From Tistrella bauzanensis (GTDB taxonomy: Bacteria > Pseudomonadota > Alphaproteobacteria > Tistrellales > Tistrellaceae), in NCBI RefSeq assembly GCF_014636235.1, contig NZ_BMDZ01000002.1, positions 1 to 64,000 of the forward strand: a stretch of 64,000 nucleotides of DNA, in the 5' to 3' direction. The notes under the pieces are model-generated. The model saw only the letters and a list, made by a program, of their open reading frames with translations, was not told where the DNA came from and ran no database searches. Shown piece by piece: positions 8,201 through 16,394 of the stretch; position 1 is the first letter of the stretch, and each line of letters begins with the position of its first letter. A program made the position numbers and the translations under genes.

Positions 8201-8585
8201 GGCAGGTCACTCCGGTGGTGGCCGCAGCATCATTTCCGCACTGCGGACCCTAATTCCATCACATTGACGGCGAGGTTAGGCAGTGTCAGATTGGCCTGCA
8301 ACCGCAATCCGTATGCGCGCGCATTCGCGGAATTTGACGGCCATGGCGACGTTCCTGTGCGAATAGGTCGGCCCTGTGCGAATAGGTCGGCCCTGTGCGA
8401 ATAGGTCGGCCCTGTGCGAATAGATCGGCCCTGTGCGAATAGATCGGCCCTGTGCGAATAGATCGGCCCTGTGCGAATAGATCGGCCCTGTGCGAATAGA
8501 TCGGCGCGCGCAGCGCGGCAGGCGGGGGGTTATAAATCCGGCGACCGACCGGAGACGCCCCGGGGAGGAAAAGTGGGAGACTGGC
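8201..8585. promoter_or_regulatory. Divergent dehydrogenase/IclR control region
   Basis: This 385-bp gap has no credible gene. Its centre (8354-8505) is filled by the 19-bp tandem array; the remainder holds the two promoters. The IclR ribosome binding region is GGGGAGGAAAAGTGGGAG, about 8560-8579. Confidence 0.5.
8354..8505. repeat. Eight-copy 19-bp tandem repeat
   Basis: Eight head-to-tail copies of CCTGTGCGAATAGGTCGGC (8354, 8373, 8392, 8411, 8430, 8449, 8468, 8487). The first three read GGTCGGC at the end and the last five read GATCGGC; apart from this one base the copies are identical. There are no spacers, so it is not a CRISPR array. The period is not a multiple of three, so it does not encode a repeating peptide. 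It ends about 80 bp before the IclR start codon. Confidence 0.97.
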
Positions 8586-9401
8586 ATGCGGAAACGTGCC
8601 GAGATCGAGCCGATCGCGGAGCTCGACCCGGAAGAAGCCTCACGCGATCGGAATTTCGTCACGGCGCTGGCGCGCGGGCTGGAGGTGCTCCGCGCCTTCC
8701 GGGTCGGCAATCAGCCGATGGGCAATCAGGAACTGGCCGAGATCACCGGCCTGCCCAAGCCCACAGTGTCGCGCCTGACCTATACCCTGACCCGGCTGGG
8801 CTATCTGTCCTATAACGAGCGGATCGGCAAATACCGGTTGGGCTCGGCGGTGCTGACCCTGGGCTACAGCATGCTCGCCGGATTGACGGTGCGCGAGATC
8901 GCCCGGCCGATGCTGCAGGAGATCGCCGATTATTCCGGCGTGTCGGCGGCACTGGGCGACCGTGACCGGCTGAACGTGCTCTATGTGGAATGCTGCCGCG
9001 CCGACACCGCGGTGACGCTGCGGCTGGATGTGGGATCGCGCATCCCGATCGCCACCAGCGCCATCGGCCGGGCCTTTCTGGCTGGCCTGCCGGAAAACGA
9101 GCGCGGCTTTCTGATGGAACACATCCAGCGCCGCAGCGGCGCCGATTGGCCCAGGATCGAGGACGGCATCAAACAGGCGGTCGACGAGATCGAGGCGCGC
9201 GGCTTCTGCACCTCGATCGGTGAATGGACCACCGGCGTCAATGCCGTGGGCGTGCCCGTCCGCCGCCCATCCGGCGGGCTGATGGCGATCAATTGCGGCG
9301 GCCCCAGCTTCATCGTGCATCGCGAGCGGATCGAGAAGGATATCGGGCCGCGGCTGGTGCGCATCGCTCAGCAGATCGAGGCATCGCTGGTGCGCCGCTG
9401 A
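8586..9401 (+). CDS. IclR-family transcriptional regulator
   Basis: A 271-residue regulator with an N-terminal winged helix (about residues 22-85, recognition region GLPKPTVSRLTYTL) and a C-terminal IclR effector domain (about 90-265). Members often control aromatic or fatty-acid catabolism (PcaR, PobR, IclR). The ATG at 8586 was preferred because a purine-rich GTGGGAG lies just upstream; the frame stays open through the last tandem-repeat copies but that extension is not protein-like. The gene is divergent from the thiolase/dehydrogenase operon and is followed after 57 bp by a PaaI-type thioesterase, so these are the probable targets. Confidence 0.9.
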   Translation: MRKRAEIEPIAELDPEEASRDRNFVTALARGLEVLRAFRVGNQPMGNQELAEITGLPKPTVSRLTYTLTRLGYLSYNERIGKYRLGSAVLTLGYSMLAGLTVREIARPMLQEIADYSGVSAALGDRDRLNVLYVECCRADTAVTLRLDVGSRIPIATSAIGRAFLAGLPENERGFLMEHIQRRSGADWPRIEDGIKQAVDEIEARGFCTSIGEWTTGVNAVGVPVRRPSGGLMAINCGGPSFIVHRERIEKDIGPRLVRIAQQIEASLVRR

Positions 9402-9458
9402 CCCCCTGCCCTATCCCGACGACACCGCCCACACCTCAACCGGAGCCAGAGCCCGACC

Positions 9459-9947
9459 ATGTCCGGACGCCCGACGATTTTCTCGCCCGCCGCATCACCC
9501 GATGCGGTGGAACTGGCCGCCATTCTGGCCGAGGGCGAGCCGCCGGGCGCCTATAACGGATTGATCGGCACCCGCCTGATGCGCTGGCAGCCCGACTATG
9601 CCGAGGTGACGCTGATGCTCGGTCCCCAGCACATGAACCGCGCCGGCGTGCCCCATGGCGGCGTCATCGCCTCGCTGCTCGACAGCGCCTGCGGCTATGC
9701 CGGCAATTACTGCGCCGACCCTGAGCGGGCGCGCTATTGCGTCACCCTGTCGCTGACCATCGGCTTCATCGGCCAGACCCGCGGCCGGCAGTTGACGGCA
9801 CGCGGGCGGGTGATGGGCGGCGGTCGCAAGATCTTCATGGTGACGGGCGAGGTCTCGGACGAACACGGCGCCCTGATCGCCTCGGCCCAGGGCACCTTCC
9901 GCTATCGTGGCGGCAGCGAGGATGCCGCAGGCCAGCCGCGCCGCTGA
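9459..9947 (+). CDS. PaaI-family hotdog thioesterase
   Basis: A 162-residue hotdog-fold protein. The stretch MNRAGVPHGGVIASLLDSACGYA carries the PaaI signature with the HGG catalytic loop and the downstream acidic residue. PaaI hydrolyses stalled phenylacetyl- or hydroxyphenylacetyl-CoA and so frees CoA. It lies 57 bp after the IclR gene on the same strand and next to the beta-oxidation pair, which supports a role in aromatic or acyl-CoA catabolism. The ring-hydroxylating paaABCDE genes are not in the window, so assignment to phenylacetate specifically is tentative. Confidence 0.88.
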   Translation: MSGRPTIFSPAASPDAVELAAILAEGEPPGAYNGLIGTRLMRWQPDYAEVTLMLGPQHMNRAGVPHGGVIASLLDSACGYAGNYCADPERARYCVTLSLTIGFIGQTRGRQLTARGRVMGGGRKIFMVTGEVSDEHGALIASAQGTFRYRGGSEDAAGQPRR

Positions 9948-9980
9948 TGCGCAGCACAGCCGGCCGGATCCCGAGCCCGG

Positions 9981-10787
9981 TCAGATGAAGACCTTGCGCA
10001 GCCAGCCCGAGACGACGTCGATCAGGCTGACCATCACGATGACCATGATCATCACCGCACAGGTCTCGGCGAAATAGAAGCCACGGATGGCCTCCCACAA
10101 CACCACACCGATACCGCCGGCGCCGACCATGCCGACCACGGTGGCCGAACGGACATTCGACTCGAACCGATACAGCGAGAACGAGATCCACAGCGGCAGC
10201 ACCTGCGGGATCACGCCATAGATCACCTCGGCCAGCGGCCCGGCGCCGGTGGCGCGGATGCCTTCAACCGGGCGCGGATCGATCGCCTCGACCGCTTCGG
10301 AAAACAGCTTGGCCAGAACGCCGGTGGTGTGGACGAACAATGCCATCGCCCCGGCGAACGGCCCCAGGCCGACCGCCACCACGAACAGCATCGCGAACAC
10401 CATCTCGTTGATCGCCCGCAGCGCGTCCATCAGCCGGCGCACCGGCTGCACGACCCAGATCGGCGCCACGTTGGATGACGACAGGATGCCGAAGGGAATG
10501 GCGAACACCACCGCAAGCGCCGTTCCCCAGACCGCGATCTGCATAGTGACGAGCAGTTCGCTGAGATAGAACTGCCAATCGGTGAAGTTCGGCGGGAAGA
10601 AGTCGGCGCCGAACTCCCGCATATTGCCGGCATCGCGGAACAGTTCGAGCGGCCGCATCTCGGCGCCGTCCCACGACCAGACCAGCAGGGCCGCAAGCAG
10701 GCCATAGGTGAGATAACGCAGCAGCGAGCCCTTGATGTCACGCGGCGGCGTGATGCTCGGCGTGCGGGGCTGGGCCAGATCGGTCAT
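9981..10787 (-). CDS. phnE: Phosphonate ABC transporter permease PhnE
   Basis: A 268-residue inner-membrane permease with about six hydrophobic segments. The cytoplasmic EAA loop that contacts the ATPase is visible at about residues 160-185 ([21 protein letters not shown]). PhnE forms the channel of the PhnCDE importer for phosphonates and phosphite. It is the last gene of the leftward phnC-phnD-phnE unit, separated from phnD by 95 bp holding a strong hairpin. Many alphaproteobacteria carry two phnE copies; only one is present here, so it probably forms a homodimer. Confidence 0.93.
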   Translation of the reverse strand: MTDLAQPRTPSITPPRDIKGSLLRYLTYGLLAALLVWSWDGAEMRPLELFRDAGNMREFGADFFPPNFTDWQFYLSELLVTMQIAVWGTALAVVFAIPFGILSSSNVAPIWVVQPVRRLMDALRAINEMVFAMLFVVAVGLGPFAGAMALFVHTTGVLAKLFSEAVEAIDPRPVEGIRATGAGPLAEVIYGVIPQVLPLWISFSLYRFESNVRSATVVGMVGAGGIGVVLWEAIRGFYFAETCAVMIMVIVMVSLIDVVSGWLRKVFI

Positions 10788-10838
10788 GGTCGGTCGGACC
10801 TTCGGGAAAAAGGACGGATCAGGGGGCAGACAAGACGA

Positions 10839-10868
10839 AGGCCGGCGGCACCAGGGCGCCGCCGGCCT
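10839..10868 (-). other. Intercistronic hairpin between phnD and phnE
   Basis: Arms AGGCCGGCGGC (10839-10849) and GCCGCCGGCCT (10858-10868) pair perfectly over 11 bp with an 8-nt loop and no T tract. A hairpin just after a binding-protein gene is a common way of stabilising its mRNA so that it is made in excess over the permease. Confidence 0.6.
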
Positions 10869-10882
10869 GATCGCAGGCGGGA

Positions 10883-11917
10883 TCAGGAGGCCTTGGCGGC
10901 CTTCTCGATCTCGGCGGCGCGCTTGTTCAGCACGTCGAGCTGCGCATCGATCTCGGCGATCTTCTTCGCCTTCTCGTCTGCGGCCATGCCCTCGTCGGCG
11001 GTGAGCTTCGCCTTGGTGCGGAACAGCTCCAGCTGGCGGATCGGGACCAGCTGATCATTGCTGCTGTCGCGGAACGGCGCCCAGGTGAGGCCGGCCAGAA
11101 CCGCCTTCTCCTTCTCGACCTCGGGCCCTTCGACGCCATAGGTCATGAAGAAGCTCTTGATCTTGGTCTTGGCATCTTCCGGCAGATTGGTGCGCCAGAC
11201 GATCGGATCGGCGGGGATCAGCGGCGACTTCCAGATCGCCTTGATCTGCTTGGCCTTCTCGGGGAAGGTCTTTTCCAGGCGGGCGAGGTTCTCGGTGTTG
11301 TTGGTCGCGACATCGACCTGGCCGTTGGCGACCGCCAGGGCGTTGGTCTCGTGATTGGCGCTGAGCGTGCGCTTGAAGGCGGTGCGGGCGTCGACATTGT
11401 TCTGGGCGAAGACGTAATAGCTCGGCACCAGGAAGCCCGAGGTGGAGTTGGGATCGCCATTCGCGAAGGTCAGATCCTTGGCCTTGGCCAGGAAGTCGTC
11501 GAGATTGTTCAGGTCGGTGCGGTCGGCCTGGGTGATCAGCAGCGACCAGTAGCCGGGCGAGCCATCGGCGGCCACCGTCTGCGCGAAGATCTCGCCGCCG
11601 GCGCGATCGACCGCTTCCATCGCCGACTTGTTGCCGAACCAGGCGACATCGACCTTGTCGAAACGCATGCCCTGGATGATGCCGGCATAGTCGGGGGCGA
11701 AGAAGGCCTTCACCTCGACGCCCAGCTTGGCGCTCATATCCGCCAGGAACGGATCCCACATCGTCCGCAGGTTCTGCGACGACTCGGTCGAGATGATGCC
11801 GAAGTTGATCTGGTCCATCGACGAGATCTTGAGATCGTCGGCGGCAACGGCCGGCAGGGCGGTGCCGATGGCAACCGCCGCCGCCGCGGCGGCAAGGCTC
11901 AGGCGCTTCAGGAACAT
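10883..11917 (-). CDS. phnD: Phosphonate ABC transporter substrate-binding protein PhnD
   Basis: A 344-residue periplasmic binding protein. The start [18 protein letters not shown] gives a clean Sec signal peptide ending at ALPAVA-A near residue 25. The mature part shows PhnD-family features, including the [19 protein letters not shown] region and the [15 protein letters not shown] ligand-site motif, where the family binds the phosphonate group through helix dipoles and Ser/Thr residues. The C-terminal 40 residues are charged and predicted helical. It lies 82 bp after phnC. An open frame extends upstream to 12100 inside phnC, but this lacks a signal peptide and was not used. Confidence 0.94.
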   Translation of the reverse strand: MFLKRLSLAAAAAAVAIGTALPAVAADDLKISSMDQINFGIISTESSQNLRTMWDPFLADMSAKLGVEVKAFFAPDYAGIIQGMRFDKVDVAWFGNKSAMEAVDRAGGEIFAQTVAADGSPGYWSLLITQADRTDLNNLDDFLAKAKDLTFANGDPNSTSGFLVPSYYVFAQNNVDARTAFKRTLSANHETNALAVANGQVDVATNNTENLARLEKTFPEKAKQIKAIWKSPLIPADPIVWRTNLPEDAKTKIKSFFMTYGVEGPEVEKEKAVLAGLTWAPFRDSSNDQLVPIRQLELFRTKAKLTADEGMAADEKAKKIAEIDAQLDVLNKRAAEIEKAAKAS

Positions 11918-11999
11918 GGGTGCGTGCCTTCCGTGGAGTGTGACGCAAGCGCGTGCGAGCGGTCGCAGAGGATGTGCTCCCGACCGGTGGTTCGAAAAT

Positions 12000-12860
12000 T
12001 CAGGATGCGGCGAGCGCGCGAAGCGCGGCCGGTTCGGCGCCCAGGGGCTGCGGCGCAGCCGGGCGGTCCGGCAGGCCGATATCCTCGACCTCGGTGCCAT
12101 AGAGGCTGGCCAGCAGGTCGGTGGTCAGGGCAGCGCTCGGGCCGTCATAGATCAGCCGGCCCTTGGCCAGCGCGATGACCCGCGGGCAGTATTTCAGGGC
12201 GTAATCGACCTGATGCAGCGACACCACCACGGTGGTGCCATCCTCGGCATTGATCCGCGCCAGCGTATCCATCACCCGTTTGGCGCTTTCCGGATCGAGC
12301 GAGGCGATCGGCTCGTCGGCCATGATCACCTCGGCCTGCTGGACCAGCGCGCGGGCGATCGCCGCGCGCTGCTGCTGGCCGCCGGACAGGGTGGATGCGC
12401 GGCGATGCGCCCATTCGGCGATGCCGACCCGGTCGAGCGCCGCCAGCGCCCGCAGTTGATCGACCCGCCGGAAGCGGCCGGTGATCACCCGCCACAGCGG
12501 CAATGTGCCGAGCGTGCCGGTGAGGACATTGGTGATGACGCTGAGCCGGCCGACCAGATTGAACTGCTGGAACACCACGCCGATCCGGGCGCGACGGCTG
12601 CGGATGTCGCGGGCGATGCGGCCATTCTGCTGAACGCTGCCGCCCAGCACGCGGATGGCGCCGCCATCGTTGCGGTCGCAGGCGATCAGCCCCGACAGAT
12701 GCCGCATCAGTGTCGACTTTCCCGATCCGGACGCCCCGATCAGGGCCACCATCTCACCCCGGCCGATCTCGAAGCTCACCGCATCAAGTGCGCGGTGGCC
12801 ACGAAAGGTCTTGGTCAGGCGCGCCACCTTGATGGCGGGTCCGCTTGCCGCATCGGTCAT
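12000..12860 (-). CDS. phnC: Phosphonate ABC transporter ATPase PhnC
   Basis: A 286-residue ABC ATPase with Walker [10 protein letters not shown] (about residues 42-50), Q-loop FQQFN, signature LSGGQQQR, Walker B with DEPIASLD, and the switch His in SLHQVDYA. The layout matches PhnC, which energises phosphonate import with PhnD and PhnE. It is the first gene of the leftward unit. A Pho-box-like repeat lies about 170 bp upstream at 13030-13047, so induction by phosphate limitation through PhoB is likely. Confidence 0.94.
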   Translation of the reverse strand: MTDAASGPAIKVARLTKTFRGHRALDAVSFEIGRGEMVALIGASGSGKSTLMRHLSGLIACDRNDGGAIRVLGGSVQQNGRIARDIRSRRARIGVVFQQFNLVGRLSVITNVLTGTLGTLPLWRVITGRFRRVDQLRALAALDRVGIAEWAHRRASTLSGGQQQRAAIARALVQQAEVIMADEPIASLDPESAKRVMDTLARINAEDGTTVVVSLHQVDYALKYCPRVIALAKGRLIYDGPSAALTTDLLASLYGTEVEDIGLPDRPAAPQPLGAEPAALRALAAS

Positions 12861-13029
12861 TGCCGATCTGCCCTCCGAAAGTCTGGATCAGGGCCGGTCG
12901 ATCGCGCGGTCACCAGGTGACACGGGCATCTGCCCCTGAGACAGCACCGCTCATCGTCCTGGCGCTGCCCGTTCTCCGCCCCCGGCGGCCGGCGATCCGG
13001 CCCCGTTGCCCACTGATTACCCGTGGTCG

Positions 13030-13047
13030 ATGACGCTTTGGTGACGG
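13030..13047 (-). promoter_or_regulatory. Putative PhoB (Pho) box upstream of phnC
   Basis: Read leftward the sequence is CCGTCAC-CAAA-GCGTCAT: two 7-bp xxGTCAy units separated by 4 bp, which is the 11-bp repeat geometry of the Pho box consensus CTGTCAT-N4-CTGTCAT. A -10-like TAATCA follows 10-11 bp downstream, the spacing seen at PhoB-activated promoters. Confidence 0.55.
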
Positions 13048-13130
13048 CACCATAAAGCATTGATGAAGGGGCGGTGGCCATGGCATGAGGGGGAGCATGG
13101 CGGTCGCCTTCCTAGACAAATCCTTGAGAT

Positions 13131-13150
13131 ACATCCGGTATTCCGGATGT
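13131..13150. promoter_or_regulatory. Perfect palindrome, operator candidate
   Basis: ACATCCGG-TATT-CCGGATGT: 8-bp perfect arms with a 4-bp AT-rich centre, 75 bp upstream of the DUF1045 gene. This is the form of a dimeric regulator site. No T tract follows, so it is not a terminator. Confidence 0.4.
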
Positions 13151-13224
13151 CAGCGCCGGGATGTCGAAGGTGCGGTCCGTAAAACCCGCCCTCCGCCCCA
13201 CCCGCCGTACCAAGGTGATGCCTG

Positions 13225-13950
13225 ATGACACCGTTTCACCGCGCCGCGATCTATTTCATGCCGTCCGTCACAACACCGCTCGGCCGGTTCGGCGCAAGCT
13301 GGCTGGGGCGTGATGCGGAAGGCGGGCCGGTGGCGGCGCGGCCGCCTGTGCCGGGCCTGGACGATGCAGCACTTCACCGGCTGACCGCCGAACCACGGCG
13401 CTATGGCTTTCACGCCACACTCAGAGCGCCGTTCATGGCCGCGGACGTGCTCGACGCTCAAGCGCTGGCCACCGCCATCCGGCGGTTGGCGGCGACGCTG
13501 GCACCGGTGACGCTGGATGACGGCCTGTCCGTGCGGCGGATCGGCAGCTTCCTGGCGCTGGTGCCGGCCTCGCCTTCATCGGCACTGACCGAGCTCGCCG
13601 CCGCCATCGTCGCCGGCACCGACGATCTGCGCCGGCCATTATCGGCCGACGACCGTGCCCGCCGGATCGCCCGTGGCCGGCTGGATGCCCGCCACACCGC
13701 CCTGCTCGACCGCTGGGGCTATCCTTACGTGATGGACGCCTTCCGCTTCCACATGACCCTGACCGGCCCGCTCACCGATATGGCCGGGGCCGAGGCCGTC
13801 GAAGAGGCGCTGCCCGGCCTGGCGCGCCGGGCGGGTGCCACGGGGGCGTCTGTGATCATCGATCGGATCGCGATCGCGGTGGAGCCTGCACCGGGTGCCG
13901 CATTCAGGCTCCATCTGCAGATCCCGCTCGGCCATCCAACCGAGGGGTGA
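13225..13950 (+). CDS. DUF1045 phosphonate-associated 2H-phosphoesterase-like protein
   Basis: A 241-residue protein of the DUF1045 family, known as a conserved gene of C-P lyase neighbourhoods without a proven reaction. Two HxT motifs typical of 2H phosphoesterases are visible: H63-A-T65 in YGFHATLRAPF and H176-M-T178 in FRFHMTLTGPL. 2H enzymes open cyclic phosphodiesters. The C-P lyase pathway makes 5-phosphoribosyl 1,2-cyclic phosphate, which PhnP normally opens; no phnP is in this window, so this gene may do that job (inference). ATG at 13225 has AAGG nine bases upstream. It is divergent from phnC. Confidence 0.85.
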   Translation: MTPFHRAAIYFMPSVTTPLGRFGASWLGRDAEGGPVAARPPVPGLDDAALHRLTAEPRRYGFHATLRAPFMAADVLDAQALATAIRRLAATLAPVTLDDGLSVRRIGSFLALVPASPSSALTELAAAIVAGTDDLRRPLSADDRARRIARGRLDARHTALLDRWGYPYVMDAFRFHMTLTGPLTDMAGAEAVEEALPGLARRAGATGASVIIDRIAIAVEPAPGAAFRLHLQIPLGHPTEG

Positions 13951-14095
13951 CGACAAAATCCGCAGTTGAATGCCGGCAGGGTTGAAGACGGCATCGGCGG
14001 GTGACATGCTGACGTGACATCGGTCGACGCGGTCGCATGCAGGCCCGCCCACCCGGCGACCCGACCCACCGCCCGGACGAAAGCTGCATCAGACA

Positions 14096-14665
14096 ATGCG
14101 TGGCAGGATCATCGGCTTCGACAGCCGCACCGGCACCGGCGCCCTGGAGGGTGAGGACGGCAACCGCTATGAATTCGCGGGCGCCGAATGGCGCAGCGAC
14201 GGCCATCCCGCCGCCGGCTTCCAGGTCGATTTCAGCCCGGATGGCCATCTGGCCGTGGCGATCTTCCCGGTCTATGACCCGGCCGACGTCAGCGGCGATT
14301 TCTCGTGGCGGCGGTTTTTCCTGTCGTTCAGTGGCCGCACCAACCGCAAGCCTTATTGGCTGTATTACGTGCTGCCGGTCACCGTCATCAGCCTGCTGCT
14401 GATCCCGGTCGACATGGTGCTCGGCACTTATAGCGGTGACGGCAATGTCGGGTTGCTGGGCTCGCTGTTCTCGCTCGCCTGCCTGTGGCCGACCTTCGCG
14501 ATCGGCGCCCGGCGCTGCCACGACCGGGGCCGCAGCGGCTGGTTTCAGCTAATCATCCTGATCCCGCTGATCGGCGCGATCTGGCTGCTGGTGGAACTGG
14601 GCTTCCTGCGTGGCACACACGGTCCCAACCGCTTCGGGCCCGATCCGCTTGGCGGCCGGGCCTGA
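14096..14665 (+). CDS. DUF805 membrane protein with N-terminal cold-shock-like domain
   Basis: A 189-residue protein. Residues 1-65 (GRIIGFDSRTGTGALEGEDG onward) resemble a degenerate cold-shock/OB fold, beginning with the typical G-x-I-x-x-F-D pattern. Residues about 72-185 are a DUF805 domain with FSGRTNRKPYW at its start, three to four membrane segments, and the diagnostic RRCHDRGRSGW loop. DUF805 proteins are inner-membrane proteins of unknown function. The stop lies 12 bp from the convergent phnN stop. No strong ribosome binding site is visible at the ATG, which leaves the exact start slightly uncertain. A functional link with phosphonate metabolism is not indicated beyond proximity. Confidence 0.75.
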   Translation: MRGRIIGFDSRTGTGALEGEDGNRYEFAGAEWRSDGHPAAGFQVDFSPDGHLAVAIFPVYDPADVSGDFSWRRFFLSFSGRTNRKPYWLYYVLPVTVISLLLIPVDMVLGTYSGDGNVGLLGSLFSLACLWPTFAIGARRCHDRGRSGWFQLIILIPLIGAIWLLVELGFLRGTHGPNRFGPDPLGGRA

Positions 14666-14677
14666 GGCCACGAGCAT

Positions 14678-15244
14678 TCAGCCGCCGATCGCGCGGATGA
14701 ACGCGGCCGTCGCCTGATCCAGATCGCCGCCATTGTCGACCACCACGACATCCGGACCGACCGGCATCGTGGCCCGCGCCCGCATCAGGCGGGCCTGGAT
14801 GTCGGCCGCATCCTCGCGGCCACGGGCGGCCAGCCGCGCAGCCAGCACAGCATCGGGCGCATCGACCACCACGATGCGCACCGGCGCCGCCTCCCGGCGT
14901 GCCTGGTCGATGACCGCGCGGGAGACATTGGCGACCACGATCCGCCCCGCCGCGCGGTCGCGGGCGATGGCCGCCGGAATGCCATACCACAGGCCATGCG
15001 CCTGCCAGTGCAGCAGGAAGTCGCCGGCCGCCGCACGCCGCGCGAAGCCGTCCGGCGTCTCGGCCAGATGATCCTCGCCACCGCTGCCGGCCGGCCGGGT
15101 GATCACCCGGCGCACGAAGACATGGCCGCCGGCCGGGGCCAGAGCCGCCCGCGCCCGATCGATCAGCGTGTCCTTGCCGGCCCCGGAGGGGCCGACGATC
15201 AGGCAGAGCAGGCCATCAACGGCCGGTGACGTGCTGGTGGTCAT
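14678..15244 (-). CDS. phnN: Ribose 1,5-bisphosphate phosphokinase PhnN
   Basis: A 188-residue P-loop kinase with Walker A GPSGAGKDTL near residue 18 and the guanylate-kinase-like fold. PhnN phosphorylates ribose 1,5-bisphosphate to PRPP, returning the ribose carrier of the C-P lyase pathway to nucleotide synthesis. The substrate/lid region (ARPA-like TRPAGSGGEDH) is conserved. The ATG at 15244 lies 4 bp after the phnM stop, so the genes are coupled. It is the last gene of the leftward phnGHIJKLMN operon and ends just before the convergent DUF805 gene. Confidence 0.93.
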   Translation of the reverse strand: MTTSTSPAVDGLLCLIVGPSGAGKDTLIDRARAALAPAGGHVFVRRVITRPAGSGGEDHLAETPDGFARRAAAGDFLLHWQAHGLWYGIPAAIARDRAAGRIVVANVSRAVIDQARREAAPVRIVVVDAPDAVLAARLAARGREDAADIQARLMRARATMPVGPDVVVVDNGGDLDQATAAFIRAIGG

Positions 15245-15248
15245 AGGA

Positions 15249-16394
15249 CTACAACACCCTTTCGGCCGCGCGCCACACCGCGCGCACCACCGGCACATGC
15301 TCGTCCACAACCGACAGCCGCACCAGATCGGCACGGGCACCTGCGGCGATCCGGCCGCGATCGTCCAGCCCCACCGCCCGCGCCGGTCGGTCGGTGACGG
15401 TGCGGATCGCGGCGGCAAGACCGATGCCCCCCACCGCGCCCAGCATCAGCGCCGCATGCAGCATGCTGGCCGGCACGTAATCCGATGACAGCACGTCGAG
15501 CAGCCCCGCATCGGCCAGTTCCCGCGCCGAAACATTGCCCGAATGCGACCCGCCGCGCACGAAATTGGGCGCGCCCATCAGCACCGCCATACCCGCATCA
15601 CGCGATGCCCGCGCGGCATCGATGGTGGTCGGGAATTCGGCGACAGAACAGCCATCGGCCTCAGCCTCGGCGACATGGGCCGGGGTCGCATCGTCGTGGG
15701 ACGCCAGCGCATAGCCCCGCGCCCGGGCCTCCGCCACCACGAAGGCGCGGTTGGCGGGGCCGTATTCCATCTGCATGCGCTTCTGCCCGGCGATCAGCGC
15801 GTCGATCTCGTCGGCGCGCACCCCGTGCTTACCCATATAATATTCGCGGTACTTGTCCTCGTTCACGAACTGCCGCTGGCCCGGGGTGTGGTCCATGATC
15901 GACAGCATCGCGGTCAGCGGATGATCGATCAGCGGTTCGACCAGGGCCTGCATCCGCTCATGCGCGATCTCGCAGCGCAGATGCAGCCGGTGATCGATCC
16001 GAAGCAGGCCGCGTGCCTTCGCATCGGCCACCGCATTGATCATATCGGCCAGATCGCGGCCGCGATTACCCTGTTTCAGATCGCCGATGGTGACCGCATC
16101 GAACACCGTGGTGATGCCGGCCGCGGCCAGTTCCACGTCATGGGCACGCACCGCCGGCAGCGCCGGCCAGCGCACCCCCGGACGCGGCGCGAAATGCCGT
16201 TCCAGATTGTCGGTGTGCAGCTCGATCAGGCCGGGGATCAGCAGATCGCCCGCCAGATCCTGCGCCCCCGGCACCGCCGAGACACCGTCCGACAGCTCGA
16301 TGATCCGGCCATCGGCGATGACCACGGTGCCGGCGGGCAGCACGGCATCGGGAGTGACCACGCGGGCATTGGTGAGAACGGTTTCGAATGTCAT
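15249..16394 (-). CDS. phnM: Alpha-D-ribose 1-methylphosphonate 5-triphosphate diphosphatase PhnM
   Basis: A 381-residue amidohydrolase-fold enzyme that removes pyrophosphate from ribose 1-alkylphosphonate 5-triphosphate before C-P cleavage. The metal-site motif near the N-terminus (LIELHTDNLERHFAPRPGV) and the later HDH-like segments (MDHTPGQRQF, SHDDATPAHV, SDYVPAS) match PhnM. The ATG at 16394 overlaps the phnL stop as ATGA, indicating coupled translation. It acts in the cytoplasm after the PhnGHL-dependent ribosyl transfer and upstream of PhnJ. Confidence 0.95.
   Translation of the reverse strand: MTFETVLTNARVVTPDAVLPAGTVVIADGRIIELSDGVSAVPGAQDLAGDLLIPGLIELHTDNLERHFAPRPGVRWPALPAVRAHDVELAAAGITTVFDAVTIGDLKQGNRGRDLADMINAVADAKARGLLRIDHRLHLRCEIAHERMQALVEPLIDHPLTAMLSIMDHTPGQRQFVNEDKYREYYMGKHGVRADEIDALIAGQKRMQMEYGPANRAFVVAEARARGYALASHDDATPAHVAEAEADGCSVAEFPTTIDAARASRDAGMAVLMGAPNFVRGGSHSGNVSARELADAGLLDVLSSDYVPASMLHAALMLGAVGGIGLAAAIRTVTDRPARAVGLDDRGRIAAGARADLVRLSVVDEHVPVVRAVWRAAERVL

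Larger units (their letters stand above)
12861..13224. promoter_or_regulatory. Divergent phnC/DUF1045 control region
   Basis: This 364-bp gap contains no gene. It holds a leftward Pho-box candidate (13030-13047), a possible -10 element TAATCA on the minus strand at 13014-13019, and a perfect palindrome at 13131-13150 close to the DUF1045 start. Confidence 0.5.

Noticed and set aside
8354..8505. CRISPR array
   Set aside because: The 19-bp units are contiguous without spacers and no cas gene is nearby; it is a simple tandem repeat.
8276..8710. Minus-strand protein of about 144 residues with RADLFAQG/SIRTGPIY-like repeats
   Set aside because: It is an open frame produced by translating the 19-bp array, whose period is not a multiple of three, and it overlaps the start of the IclR gene.
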